From a bacterium (GTDB lineage Bacteria; Patescibacteriota; WWE3; 2-01-FULL-39-13; JAQBTZ01): DNA of 11,694 nucleotides. Below, in pieces: positions 1 through 8,288 of the stretch (position 1 is its first letter; each line of letters opens with the position of its first letter). A program made the position numbers and the translations under genes. The stretch lies in NCBI GenBank assembly GCA_027624675.1, contig JAQBTZ010000013.1:1-11694 (forward strand). Direction: 5' to 3'. Under the pieces are notes generated by a model that was given only the letters and a program-made list of their open reading frames with translations, made no database searches and was not told the origin of the DNA.

Positions 1-12
1 ATAATTACTTAC

Positions 13-18
13 TATGAT
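13..18 (+). promoter_or_regulatory. putative -10 box for gyrB
   Basis: TATGAT differs at one position from the TATAAT consensus and lies 24 nt before the gyrB ATG, which would give a leader of roughly 18 nt. The matching -35 element would fall before base 1, so it cannot be checked. No Shine-Dalgarno sequence is present between the box and the start codon. Confidence 0.4.
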
Positions 19-36
19 ACTATTTTATTTGTTTAA

Positions 37-1998
<1,962 letters not shown>

Positions 1999-2000
1999 AT

Positions 2001-2064
2001 TGTCATGCTGAACTTGTTTCAGCATCTAAAAAAGCTAAGACCCTGAAATAAATTCAGGGTGACA
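2001..2064. repeat. double-hairpin palindromic repeat (REP-like) between gyrB and ppa
   Basis: Two adjacent hairpins each have an 8-bp perfect stem. The first is ATGCTGAA/TTCAGCAT around loop CTTGT (2005-2025). The second is ACCCTGAA/TTCAGGGT around loop ATAAA (2040-2060). Both share the inner stem CTGAA/TTCAG, and the whole unit is bounded by TGTCA (2001-2005) and TGACA (2060-2064), so it can also close as a cruciform. I recall very similar TGTCATGCTGAAC... elements as dispersed intergenic repeats in several phyla, including Bacteroidetes and CPR genomes. It begins 3 nt after the gyrB stop. No T-run follows, so it is not a canonical Rho-independent terminator, though it could stabilise the gyrB mRNA 3' end. 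Confidence 0.8.
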
Positions 2065-2108
2065 ACAAGTAACTACCGGTTTCGAATAACAATGTTGAAA
2101 GTGATTTT

Positions 2109-2137
2109 TTAACAGTAGCAACGAAAAAAAGTATAAA
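2109..2137 (+). promoter_or_regulatory. sigma-70-type promoter for ppa-gyrA
   Basis: TTAACA (2109-2114) and TATAAA (2132-2137) are separated by exactly 17 nt, a close match to the housekeeping consensus. Transcription would start near 2144, leaving a leader of only about 9 nt before the ppa ATG at 2153. This suggests ppa-gyrA is transcribed separately from gyrB. Confidence 0.6.
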
Positions 2138-2152
2138 ATTAATTTAGATAAT

Positions 2153-2695
2153 ATGAACGAATCAATATTTCATACAATTAAACAAGAAAACGCTCCAGAC
2201 ATGATAGATGTAATAATCGAGATATCAAAAGGGGACTACAACAAATACGAACTAAATAAGGAATACGGAATATTAGAATGTGACAGAGTACTATACGGTC
2301 CAACAGCATTTCCATTTAACTATGCCGACGTACCACAAAGCTGGAACACACCAGACAACGACCCAGCTGATGCTCTAGTTTTTTCAACATACCCATTACT
2401 TGCAGGCTGTTTAGTACACGCAAGAGTAGTAGGACTTGTTAAAATGATTGATAATGACGAAGAAGACTTTAAGATAGTAACAGTCAACAGCAAAGATCCA
2501 AGATACGACTACATACAAGATATTACAGATTTCCCAGAATGGGCAATGAAAGATACAAAAACTTTTTTTGAGATATATAAATATGCACAAACTGGTCCAG
2601 GAACAGTAAAAATACCAGAAATAGTAGGAAAAGCAGAAGCAATGAAATTTGTTGAAAAAGTATTACTAGATTATAAAGCGAAATTTAATAAATAA
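2153..2695 (+). CDS. ppa: inorganic pyrophosphatase, family I
   Basis: Soluble family I pyrophosphatase, which hydrolyses PPi to two phosphates with Mg2+ and pulls nucleic acid and protein synthesis forward. The 180-residue length is normal. All active-site positions aligned by eye to the E. coli enzyme are present: K31 and E33 (KYE), R45, Y57, the metal-binding aspartates of DNDPAD (D68, D70, D73), D100, D105, K107 and the YK pair 142-143. In the family signature the residue after Pro is Ala72, where a larger hydrophobic residue is usual. ATG 2153 follows a good promoter closely and has no Shine-Dalgarno sequence. The gene ends 4 nt before gyrA, so the two are almost certainly co-transcribed and probably translationally coupled. 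Confidence 0.97.
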   Translation: MNESIFHTIKQENAPDMIDVIIEISKGDYNKYELNKEYGILECDRVLYGPTAFPFNYADVPQSWNTPDNDPADALVFSTYPLLAGCLVHARVVGLVKMIDNDEEDFKIVTVNSKDPRYDYIQDITDFPEWAMKDTKTFFEIYKYAQTGPGTVKIPEIVGKAEAMKFVEKVLLDYKAKFNK

Positions 2696-2699
2696 AATT

Positions 2700-5357
2700 A
2701 TGCCAGAAGAAGAAATAGTAAACATAACTGAACAAGAACCAGAAGAAGAGGTTACAGAAACCGAACAATCTCCACTACCAAGAGGAGTAAAAAGAGTATC
2801 AATCTCATCTGATATGGAAAAGGCATACCTAGACTATGCAATGAGTGTTATTGTCTCACGCGCAATACCTGACGTTAGAGACGGATTAAAACCAGTTCAG
2901 CGAAGAATACTATTTGCGATGTTTGATACCAATACAACACACGAACACAGATACTCAAAATCAGCAGCAACAATTGGAGAGGTAATGAAAAAGTATCACC
3001 CACATGGTGATATGTCAATTTACGATGCAATGGTACGAATGGCTCAAGAATTTTCAATGAGATACCCATTAATCGACGGACAAGGAAACTTTGGTTCGAT
3101 AGATGGTGACCCTCCAGCAGCATATAGGTATACAGAGGCAAGACTTGAAAAAATAACAAAATACCTATACCAAGATATAAACAGCGCAACAATAGATTTC
3201 AACGACAACTATTCAGCAGAGTTTAAAGAGCCATCAGTTATGCCCTCATTACTACCAAACTTTTTACTAAACGGTACAACAGGTATCGCAGTTGGAATGG
3301 CAACACAAGTTCCACCACACAACCTAGGCGAGCTAATAGACGGAATATTTTACCTAATCGACCACTTAAAAACCAAACCAGCAGAAACAATAGAGATTCC
3401 AGAGGTAATACAACTTCTAGATACAAACGCAAGAATAGCCTCCCTTGTCGAATCAGCAGAACTTTACACATCATCACAATTTGATATCGAAGCACCAGAA
3501 GTAGGAGTTGACGAATTAATACAATTTATAAAAGGGCCAGACTTTCCAACAAGATGTACCATTTACGATATAACAGAAACAAAACGAATGTACGCAACAG
3601 GTAAAGGTAGAATCATACAAAGAGCAAAAGTCGCAATTGAAGAACATAAAAACGGGAAATTTCAATTAATCGCAACAGAACTACCTTTCCAGGTTAACAA
3701 AGCAACACTAGTTGAAAAAATAGCAAACCTAGTAAAAGATAAAAAAATACAAGGAATAACAGATCTACGCGACGAATCAGACCGAGACGGAATAAGAGTA
3801 GTGGTCGAGATAAGTAAAACAGCAAGACCACAGAAAATATTAAACTTTCTTTATAAACACACTGATTTACAAACCGCATTTAACGCTAATATTGTAGGGC
3901 TAGTACACGACGAACCAAAAGTACTAACACTAAAAACAATTTTAGAAGAATTTGTAAAACACCGACGAGACGTAATAATTCGAAGGACAATCTACTTACT
4001 AAACAAAGCACGGGAAAGAGAGCACATACTAGAAGGCCTAAAAAAGGCACTAGATATAATCGATCAAGTTATTGCGACAATTAGAGCAAGCAAATCCTCC
4101 GAAGACGCAAAAATAAATCTAGTTGAAAAATACGAGTTTACAACATTTCAAGCTGAGGCAATACTAGAAATGCAGCTTAGAAAACTAGCAGCCTTAGAGC
4201 GCCAAAAACTAGAAGACGAACTTAACGAAATCAAAAAAACGATCGGAAGTTTCAAAAAATTGCTATCAAAACCAGAAAATTTACTAACAGAAATAAAAAG
4301 AGAGCTACAAATATTAAAAGATGAATTTGGAGACGTGCGAAAAACAAAGGTAATAAAAGGAAAAATTGGAGAATTTTCAGAAGAAGATTTTGTAGCAGAC
4401 GAACAATGCATAGTAACCTTAACAAAAAGTGGTTACATGAAAAGAGTAAAAACAGATACATACAAAATACAAGGTAGAGGCGGAAAAGGAGTAAGAGGTA
4501 GTGAGATGAAAGAAGAAGACCAGATTGATGAAATGTTTACGTGCTCAACACATGACCAAGTATTACTTTTCAACAACAAAGGTAAAGTTTTCTCGATAAA
4601 AGCTTGGGACATACCAGAAACAAGCCGAACAGCAAGAGGAACTCCAGTTATTAATCTGATCGATATAACACCAAACGAAACCATAAGTGGGGTAATTAAT
4701 ATCAGCAAAGAGACAAAAAATAAATACCTAGTACTAGCCACCAAAAATGGAGTAATCAAAAAAACAGCTATAGATGAATTTAAAAACATTAGAGTAAGTG
4801 GAATAATCGCTCTAAAACTAAAAGAGGACGACGAACTAGGCTGGGTAAAACTTTCAAAAGGCGATAACGAGGTAATGATCTTTACCAGACAAGGCCAAAG
4901 TATAAGATTTAGCGAAAAAGACGTAAGACCAATGGGTAGATCAGCATCCGGAGTAAAAGGAATAACACTTAAAAAACAAGACGATAAAGTAGTAGGAATA
5001 GACGTAATAGAAAAAGGAAGAGATTACAAAGTATTAATAATCTCTGAAAATGGCTACGGAAAAAGAACAAACATAAAAGAGTACAAAGTACAAAAACGAA
5101 GTGGATCGGGAATAAAAACATACAACATATCAACTAAAACCGGCATAGTAGCAGAGGCCCGAATTTTATCTGACAATAATAAAGATTTACTAATAGTAAG
5201 CCAGCACGGTCAGGTAATTAAGATAGGTACAAAACAGATAAACGTACTAGGTCGAAGCACCAGCGGTGTAAAAGTAATCAACCTCAACAAATCCGATAAA
5301 GTCGCAACAGTAGCCGAAACAAAGATAGAAGAAGAGGTAATTGCGGAGGAGGAGTAG
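2700..5357 (+). CDS. gyrA: DNA gyrase subunit A
   Basis: DNA-cleaving and DNA-wrapping subunit of gyrase, 885 residues. The breakage-reunion domain has KYHPHGD at 98-104, GNFGSIDGD at 129-137 and the catalytic Tyr144 in RYTE. The GyrA box QGRGGKG at 591-597, followed by repeated G-x4-F/I and R-x3-G-[VI]-K blade motifs of a beta-pinwheel, marks it as GyrA rather than ParC. It has an acidic N-terminal extension of about 25 residues compared with E. coli and an acidic C-terminal tail, a feature that tunes supercoiling in other GyrA proteins. The residue equivalent to the quinolone-binding Ser83 of E. coli is Met105; the acidic partner is kept as Asp109. No promoter or Shine-Dalgarno sequence is visible in the 4-nt gap after ppa, so expression probably depends on ppa transcription and coupling. 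Confidence 0.97.
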   Translation: MPEEEIVNITEQEPEEEVTETEQSPLPRGVKRVSISSDMEKAYLDYAMSVIVSRAIPDVRDGLKPVQRRILFAMFDTNTTHEHRYSKSAATIGEVMKKYHPHGDMSIYDAMVRMAQEFSMRYPLIDGQGNFGSIDGDPPAAYRYTEARLEKITKYLYQDINSATIDFNDNYSAEFKEPSVMPSLLPNFLLNGTTGIAVGMATQVPPHNLGELIDGIFYLIDHLKTKPAETIEIPEVIQLLDTNARIASLVESAELYTSSQFDIEAPEVGVDELIQFIKGPDFPTRCTIYDITETKRMYATGKGRIIQRAKVAIEEHKNGKFQLIATELPFQVNKATLVEKIANLVKDKKIQGITDLRDESDRDGIRVVVEISKTARPQKILNFLYKHTDLQTAFNANIVGLVHDEPKVLTLKTILEEFVKHRRDVIIRRTIYLLNKAREREHILEGLKKALDIIDQVIATIRASKSSEDAKINLVEKYEFTTFQAEAILEMQLRKLAALERQKLEDELNEIKKTIGSFKKLLSKPENLLTEIKRELQILKDEFGDVRKTKVIKGKIGEFSEEDFVADEQCIVTLTKSGYMKRVKTDTYKIQGRGGKGVRGSEMKEEDQIDEMFTCSTHDQVLLFNNKGKVFSIKAWDIPETSRTARGTPVINLIDITPNETISGVINISKETKNKYLVLATKNGVIKKTAIDEFKNIRVSGIIALKLKEDDELGWVKLSKGDNEVMIFTRQGQSIRFSEKDVRPMGRSASGVKGITLKKQDDKVVGIDVIEKGRDYKVLIISENGYGKRTNIKEYKVQKRSGSGIKTYNISTKTGIVAEARILSDNNKDLLIVSQHGQVIKIGTKQINVLGRSTSGVKVINLNKSDKVATVAETKIEEEVIAEEE

Positions 5358-5374
5358 GGGATAACTATACCCAA

Positions 5375-5411
5375 CGTCATTACGAATCCGCCTCAGGCGG
5401 GTAAAGTAATC
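5375..5411. repeat. palindromic dispersed-type repeat after gyrA
   Basis: An imperfect long palindrome has outer arms ATTAC (5379-5383) and GTAAT (5406-5410) and a GC-rich inner hairpin CCGCC-TCA-GGCGG (5388-5400), a striking GC island in AT-rich surroundings. It begins CGTCATTACGAAT and ends near GTAATCT, resembling the CGTCATTGCGAG...GCAATCT intergenic repeats I recall from many bacteria. It is a different family from the element at 2001-2064. It starts 17 nt after the gyrA stop, at the edge of the accessory region. No T-run follows, so a terminator role is possible but not supported. Confidence 0.65.
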
Positions 5412-5443
5412 TAAATTGCATATCTTTTACTAACCCAACACTT

Positions 5444-5472
5444 TTACACACAAAGTAATGTCTTACACACAA
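5444..5472 (+). promoter_or_regulatory. direct repeat of TTACACACAA, possible operator
   Basis: TTACACACAA occurs exactly at 5444-5453 and 5463-5472, 19 nt apart start to start. The second copy overlaps the likely -35 element of the rhuM promoter. Two same-orientation copies roughly two helical turns apart suit a dimeric repressor or activator. The binding protein is unknown; the RhuM product itself is a candidate by location only. Confidence 0.35.
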
Positions 5473-5492
5473 TTTGTTTAATATAATATAAT
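5463..5492 (+). promoter_or_regulatory. promoter for the rhuM pair
   Basis: Two overlapping perfect TATAAT boxes lie at 5482-5487 and 5487-5492. TTACAC at 5463-5468 is 18 nt before the second box and is a moderate -35 match. The expected start near 5499 gives a leader of about 30 nt, long enough to carry the Shine-Dalgarno sequence that follows. Confidence 0.55.
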
Positions 5493-5509
5493 TAGAAAAT
5501 AAATTTATT

Positions 5510-5520
5510 GAGGATTGGAG
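5510..5520 (+). promoter_or_regulatory. Shine-Dalgarno sequence for the first rhuM gene
   Basis: GAGG at 5510-5513 and GGAG at 5517-5520 precede ATG 5530; GGAG sits 9 nt from it. This is the only clear ribosome binding site at a gene start in the window. It also decides the start: a TTG at 5515 is in frame but lies inside the Shine-Dalgarno sequence, so ATG 5530 is preferred. Confidence 0.6.
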
Positions 5521-5529
5521 AAAAATATT

Positions 5530-6483
5530 ATGAAGAAAGATACCCATAAAAACATTCAAAAAATATTAAAGAAACTTCCTGATAACGAAATTGTATTTTA
5601 TCAGTCATTGGATGGAGTAGTTCACATCGAGGTCATGTATACAGAAGAGAATATTTGGTTAGACCAATCAGGCATGGCAAAATTATTTGATTGTGGTATA
5701 GATAATATTTCGTTACATCTTAAAAATATATATAAAACTAATGAATTACTTCAAATGTCAACCACCGAGGATTTCTCGGTAGTTCAAAAAGAAGGTAATA
5801 GAAAAATAGATCGAAAGAAAAAGTTTTATAATCTTGAGGCAATTATTGCTGTTGGATACAGAGTAAATTCTGAAAGAGGCATCGAATTTCGTAGATGGGC
5901 AACAGATATCTTAAAAAATTACATACAAAAAGGATATGTACTTGATAGCGACAGAATGAAATATGGATCAAGGTTTAGTACAAGATACTTTGATGAATTA
6001 TACGAAGAAATCAAAGATATTCGAACAAGCGAACGGCGAATATATCAAAAAATTACTGATATTTATGCCACCTCCTTTGATTATTCTCCAAATATTAAAG
6101 AAACAAAAGAATTTTTTGCAACAGTTCAGAATAAGTTGCACTTTGCAATAACAGGTAAAACCGCAGCTGAAATAATAGCTGGTAGAGTAGATAACAAGAA
6201 AACTAAAATAGGGCTAACTACATGGAGAAAATCCCCAACTGGGAAAATAATGCCGAGTGATGTAGTTATTGCCAAAAATTACTTGGATAAAAAAGAACTT
6301 GATCACTTAAATCGAATTGGGAATATGTACCTTGACTATGCAGAAATGCAGGCAGCACGAGGAAAAATAATGAGAATGAAAGATTGGATGGGGAAATTGG
6401 ATGCTTTCTTGGACTTTAGTGAATATGAAATATTAAATAATGCAGGAAAAGTTTCTCACAAAGTTAGCTTTAAAGGAGTATGA
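5530..6483 (+). CDS. rhuM: RhuM family protein, C-terminus cut by a frameshift
   Basis: Member of the RhuM family, named for a gene in Salmonella pathogenicity island 3; biochemical role unknown. From ATG 5530 it has 317 residues. The N-terminal domain contains an HTH-like segment (IWLDQSGMAKLF...NISLHLKNI, about 42-67) and the FYNLEAIIAVGYRVNS block (99-114). The RhuM core follows: YFDELYEEIKDIR (153-165), YQK..DIYATS (172-182), FFATVQNKLHFAI (195-207), TAAEIIAGR (211-219), IAKNYL (247-252) and MKDW..KLDAFLDF (283-296). The reading frame ends abruptly as HKVSFKGV, while the expected family tail continues in the +1 frame to 6586. The first about 310 residues are intact, so the product may still fold. 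Leu and Asn codon choice differs from the gyrase genes, suggesting transfer. Confidence 0.85.
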   Translation: MKKDTHKNIQKILKKLPDNEIVFYQSLDGVVHIEVMYTEENIWLDQSGMAKLFDCGIDNISLHLKNIYKTNELLQMSTTEDFSVVQKEGNRKIDRKKKFYNLEAIIAVGYRVNSERGIEFRRWATDILKNYIQKGYVLDSDRMKYGSRFSTRYFDELYEEIKDIRTSERRIYQKITDIYATSFDYSPNIKETKEFFATVQNKLHFAITGKTAAEIIAGRVDNKKTKIGLTTWRKSPTGKIMPSDVVIAKNYLDKKELDHLNRIGNMYLDYAEMQAARGKIMRMKDWMGKLDAFLDFSEYEILNNAGKVSHKVSFKGV

Positions 6484-6586
6484 AAAATATAAGCCAATAC
6501 AAAATCAGGAGTATTTAAATGATTTTGATAAATATCTTATTTCTGAAAAAGAGTTAAAAGATAAAATTATTGAAAAAACACAATAA
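6467..6586 (+). pseudogene. orphaned C-terminal tail of the first rhuM gene (+1 frame)
   Basis: Reading from GCT 6467 gives ALKEYEKYK, then EYLNDFDKYL, ending at TAA 6584-6586. The same kind of tail appears in the third rhuM remnant (KYQIKQDKEYISDFDREI) and, more loosely, in the second gene (KSEKEYEEFK). It is therefore the displaced end of the upstream protein. Compared with the second gene, about four residues are missing between SHKV and ALKEY, consistent with a short deletion of 3n+2 bases, perhaps 11 nt. The TAA lies one base before the next rhuM ATG, showing how the pair was originally joined. Confidence 0.75.
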
Positions 6587-6587
6587 T

Positions 6588-7598
6588 ATGGAAAACAACC
6601 AACCAAATAACAAAATTATAATATATCAAAACGAAACCAATAAAACAAAAATCGATGTCCGTTTGGAAAATGATACAGTCTGGCTGTCACAAAATGCTTT
6701 AGCAGAACTTTTTCAAACTACAAAACAAAATATTGGTCAACATATAAAAAATATTTTTGAAGAAGGCGAGTTAATCCAAAGGTCAACTGTAAAGAAATTC
6801 TTTACAGTTCAAAAAGAGGGCAGTAGAGAGGTTTCAAGGGATATTGAGTATTACAATCTAGATTTAATAATTTCCGTGGGCTATAGAGTGAAAAGTTTAA
6901 TAGCAATTTCTTTTAGACAATGGGCAACAGAGCGACTAAAAGAATATCTAATCAATGGTTTTTCACTTAACGAAGAAAAGATAAAATCAGGAAAATCTAC
7001 AGAATATTTTGATAAACTTCAGGCTAGACTTCGAGAAATAAGGCTTTCCGAACGGCTTTTTTACCAAAAAATAAAAGATATTTACACAACAAGTGTTGAT
7101 TACGACCCAAAAGACGACAAAACAATTGAATTTTTTAAAATTGTGCAAAATAAACTTTTATGGGCAATAAGTCAACAAACAGCTGCAGAATTAGTACACC
7201 TAAGGTCAGATCATAAATTACCTTATTTAGGTATGCAGTCTTTTGATAAAAAAGAGGAAAAGTTTATTACAAAAAAAGATGTTAGTATTGCTAAAAATTA
7301 TCTTGATGAAAAAGAGATAAAAACACTTGGACTTTTAGTCGAGCAGTATTTAGCATTTGCCGAAACCATGGCACAAGCACAAACACCAATGAAAATGACC
7401 GATTGGATAAATCGACTAGACGTTATTTTACAAATGAGTGGAAAAGAAATTTTAACGCATGCAGGAAAAATATCTCATCAATTAGCAATAGCAAAATCAG
7501 AAAAAGAGTATGAAGAATTTAAAAGAAAGCAAAAAAAACTAGAACGAAAAGAGAGTATAAAAGAGCTAGAAGCGGATATAAAAGCATTAAAGGGGTAA
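6588..7598 (+). CDS. rhuM: RhuM family protein, intact
   Basis: Second RhuM paralogue, 336 residues, the usual full length. The N-terminal HTH-like segment reads VWLSQNALAELFQTTKQNIGQHIKNIF (31-57) and is followed by YYNLDLIISVGYRVKS (88-103). The core is complete: YFDKLQARLREIRLSER (140-156), FYQKIKDIYTTSVDYDP (158-174), IVQNKLLWAI (185-194), DVSIAKNYLDEKEI (231-244) and MTDWINRLDVIL (270-281). It ends with a lysine- and glutamate-rich, probably helical tail from about 300. ATG 6588 is preferred over an upstream in-frame TTG at 6570, because it sits one base after the TAA that closes the original frame of the previous gene. There is no Shine-Dalgarno sequence, so translation probably relies on coupling. 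The upstream frameshift moves termination back to 6483, which may weaken that coupling. Function unknown. Confidence 0.92.
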   Translation: MENNQPNNKIIIYQNETNKTKIDVRLENDTVWLSQNALAELFQTTKQNIGQHIKNIFEEGELIQRSTVKKFFTVQKEGSREVSRDIEYYNLDLIISVGYRVKSLIAISFRQWATERLKEYLINGFSLNEEKIKSGKSTEYFDKLQARLREIRLSERLFYQKIKDIYTTSVDYDPKDDKTIEFFKIVQNKLLWAISQQTAAELVHLRSDHKLPYLGMQSFDKKEEKFITKKDVSIAKNYLDEKEIKTLGLLVEQYLAFAETMAQAQTPMKMTDWINRLDVILQMSGKEILTHAGKISHQLAIAKSEKEYEEFKRKQKKLERKESIKELEADIKALKG

Positions 7599-7652
7599 AA
7601 ATAATAAAGGATCTAACTGATAACGCAGATATAGAATTTAAATAAATATCAT

Positions 7653-7891
7653 ATGAAAAACAACCAGATTATTAAACAGAATAATTTTACTGAATTTCTA
7701 CTTTACACTACCCCAAACGGAAAGGTGAAAGTCGAGAATTAGATGAAAAAGTGGTTAGTTCCATTTTGGAACATACCACGCAACATGGCGCTAGAAGAAT
7801 ATAAAAATACCAGATAAAACAAGATAAAGAATATATTAGTGATTTTGACCGTGAAATAAAGAAAATGACAGACTCTAAAAAAAAGAAATAA
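7653..7891 (+). pseudogene. remnant of a third rhuM gene
   Basis: Decayed RhuM copy of about 80 codons. From ATG 7653 the first frame reads as a typical RhuM start (NFTEFLLYTTPNGKVKVE) and stops at TAG 7740-7742. Another frame from 7736 gives ELDEKVVSSILEHTTQHGA, the family segment that normally lies about 35 residues further on. The sequence then jumps at about 7790 to LEEYK and KYQIKQDKEYISDFDREIKKM, the C-terminal tail, ending at TAA 7889-7891. One small and one large internal deletion plus an indel have removed roughly 75% of the gene, including the whole core. It is most similar to the first copy in its tail. No product is expected beyond a 29-residue peptide. Confidence 0.8.
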
Positions 7892-8017
7892 TATTGACAG
7901 AGGAAATAGTGATAATAATGAGAGGGGAGGGGATTTAATCTCGCAGGTTAGAGAGGTTCCCATAAGTAGATTAGAGAAATTCTAACATAGCTCAAAAGTG
8001 TTGTAATTGCTTAAACA

Positions 8018-8050
8018 TCAACCCCGAAGGTTGACGTTAGTTTGTTCAAC
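8018..8050. repeat. hairpin with a competing downstream arm
   Basis: TCAACC (8018-8023) pairs perfectly with GGTTGA (8029-8034) around loop CCGAA. The same GTTGA (8030-8034) can instead pair with TCAAC at 8046-8050. The two structures are mutually exclusive, as in an attenuator, but the arms are short and chance is possible. Confidence 0.4.
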
Positions 8051-8082
8051 TTTTAAACCCGTCGAATTCGATGGGTTTAAAA
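8051..8082. repeat. 32-nt near-perfect palindrome, core TCGAATTCGA (copy A)
   Basis: TTTTAAACCC (8051-8060) and GGGTTTAAAA (8073-8082) are perfectly complementary. They surround G-TCGAATTCGA-T, whose central ten bases are themselves palindromic. Only the G/T pair at 8061/8072 breaks DNA symmetry, and it would be a wobble pair in RNA. The element matches copy B at 8265-8288 in architecture and core. Confidence 0.8.
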
Positions 8083-8140
8083 ATCAATAACCCATTTGCA
8101 TTCGCAGATAAACAGGAGAGAGAGATGTAATGGTTCTTCT

Positions 8141-8167
8141 TCTGATTTTATCAGAGACTTTTTCTTT
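8141..8167 (+). terminator. weak terminator-like hairpin
   Basis: TCTGAT (8141-8146) and ATCAGA (8150-8155) form a 6-bp stem with a TTT loop, followed after GAC by a T-rich stretch (8159-8167). The stem is short and AT-rich and the T-run is offset, so termination is only a possibility. Confidence 0.25.
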
Positions 8168-8223
8168 AGTTTATAGGGTACCTGCCATCTAAAAAAATTT
8201 TTAACTGAAGTGCACAATTTTAT

Positions 8224-8244
8224 TTTCCAATTGACATTTGGAAA
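8224..8244. repeat. 7-bp inverted repeat
   Basis: TTTCCAA (8224-8230) and TTGGAAA (8238-8244) are perfect complements around a 7-nt loop TTGACAT. It lies about 20 nt before palindrome copy B and could belong to the same structured RNA. No function can be assigned. Confidence 0.4.
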
Positions 8245-8264
8245 CGAATAAACAATCTCTTTTC

Positions 8265-8288
8265 AAAGGGATCGAATTCGACTCCTTT
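8265..8288. repeat. palindrome with core TCGAATTCGA (copy B)
   Basis: AAAGGG (8265-8270) pairs with TCCTTT (8283-8288) with one G/T wobble, then an A/C mismatch, then the ten-base core TCGAATTCGA (8272-8281), identical to copy A. Both copies are preceded by CTTTT and followed by TTTAAAAA. Where copy A has CCC opposite GGG, this copy has GGG opposite TCC, so the stem is largely kept while its sequence has switched strands. Confidence 0.65.

Noticed and set aside
2700-5357. Topoisomerase IV subunit ParC instead of GyrA
   Set aside because: A clear GyrA box (QGRGGKG) and a six-blade-like C-terminal domain are present, together with a GyrB-type partner.
5963-6151. Overlapping + strand frame of 62 codons inside the first rhuM gene
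   Set aside because: Lies fully inside conserved RhuM core coding sequence in another frame, with no ribosome binding site.
6466-6484. Programmed +1 frameshift producing full-length RhuM
   Set aside because: No slippery codon pair or RF2-like site with an upstream Shine-Dalgarno sequence at the right spacing; residues also appear to be missing, which fits a deletion better.
7894-7922. TTGACA at 7894-7899 as a promoter -35 box
   Set aside because: The best -10 candidate (GATAAT, 7911-7916) is only 11 nt away and nothing suitable lies at 16-18 nt.
7739-7963. - strand frame of 74 codons, Leu/Phe-rich
   Set aside because: It lies opposite the rhuM remnant, whose + strand fragments match the family; the hydrophobic translation is expected from AT-rich antisense sequence.
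8077-8259. Open - strand frame of about 60 codons ending ...CKWVIDF across the palindrome-rich region
   Set aside because: No ATG or convincing alternative start, no ribosome binding site, no family resemblance, and it runs through palindrome copy A; chance openness is plausible at this length.
8051-8288. tRNA T-arm or tmRNA end, suggested by TTCGA and GAATTCGACGGG
   Set aside because: No acceptor stem, anticodon arm, CCA end or tag-peptide frame could be matched on either strand; the resemblance comes from the palindromic core.
2001-8288. CRISPR array suggested by several palindromic repeats
   Set aside because: The repeats belong to different families, are kilobases or hundreds of bases apart, and lack regular repeat-spacer units; no cas genes are present.
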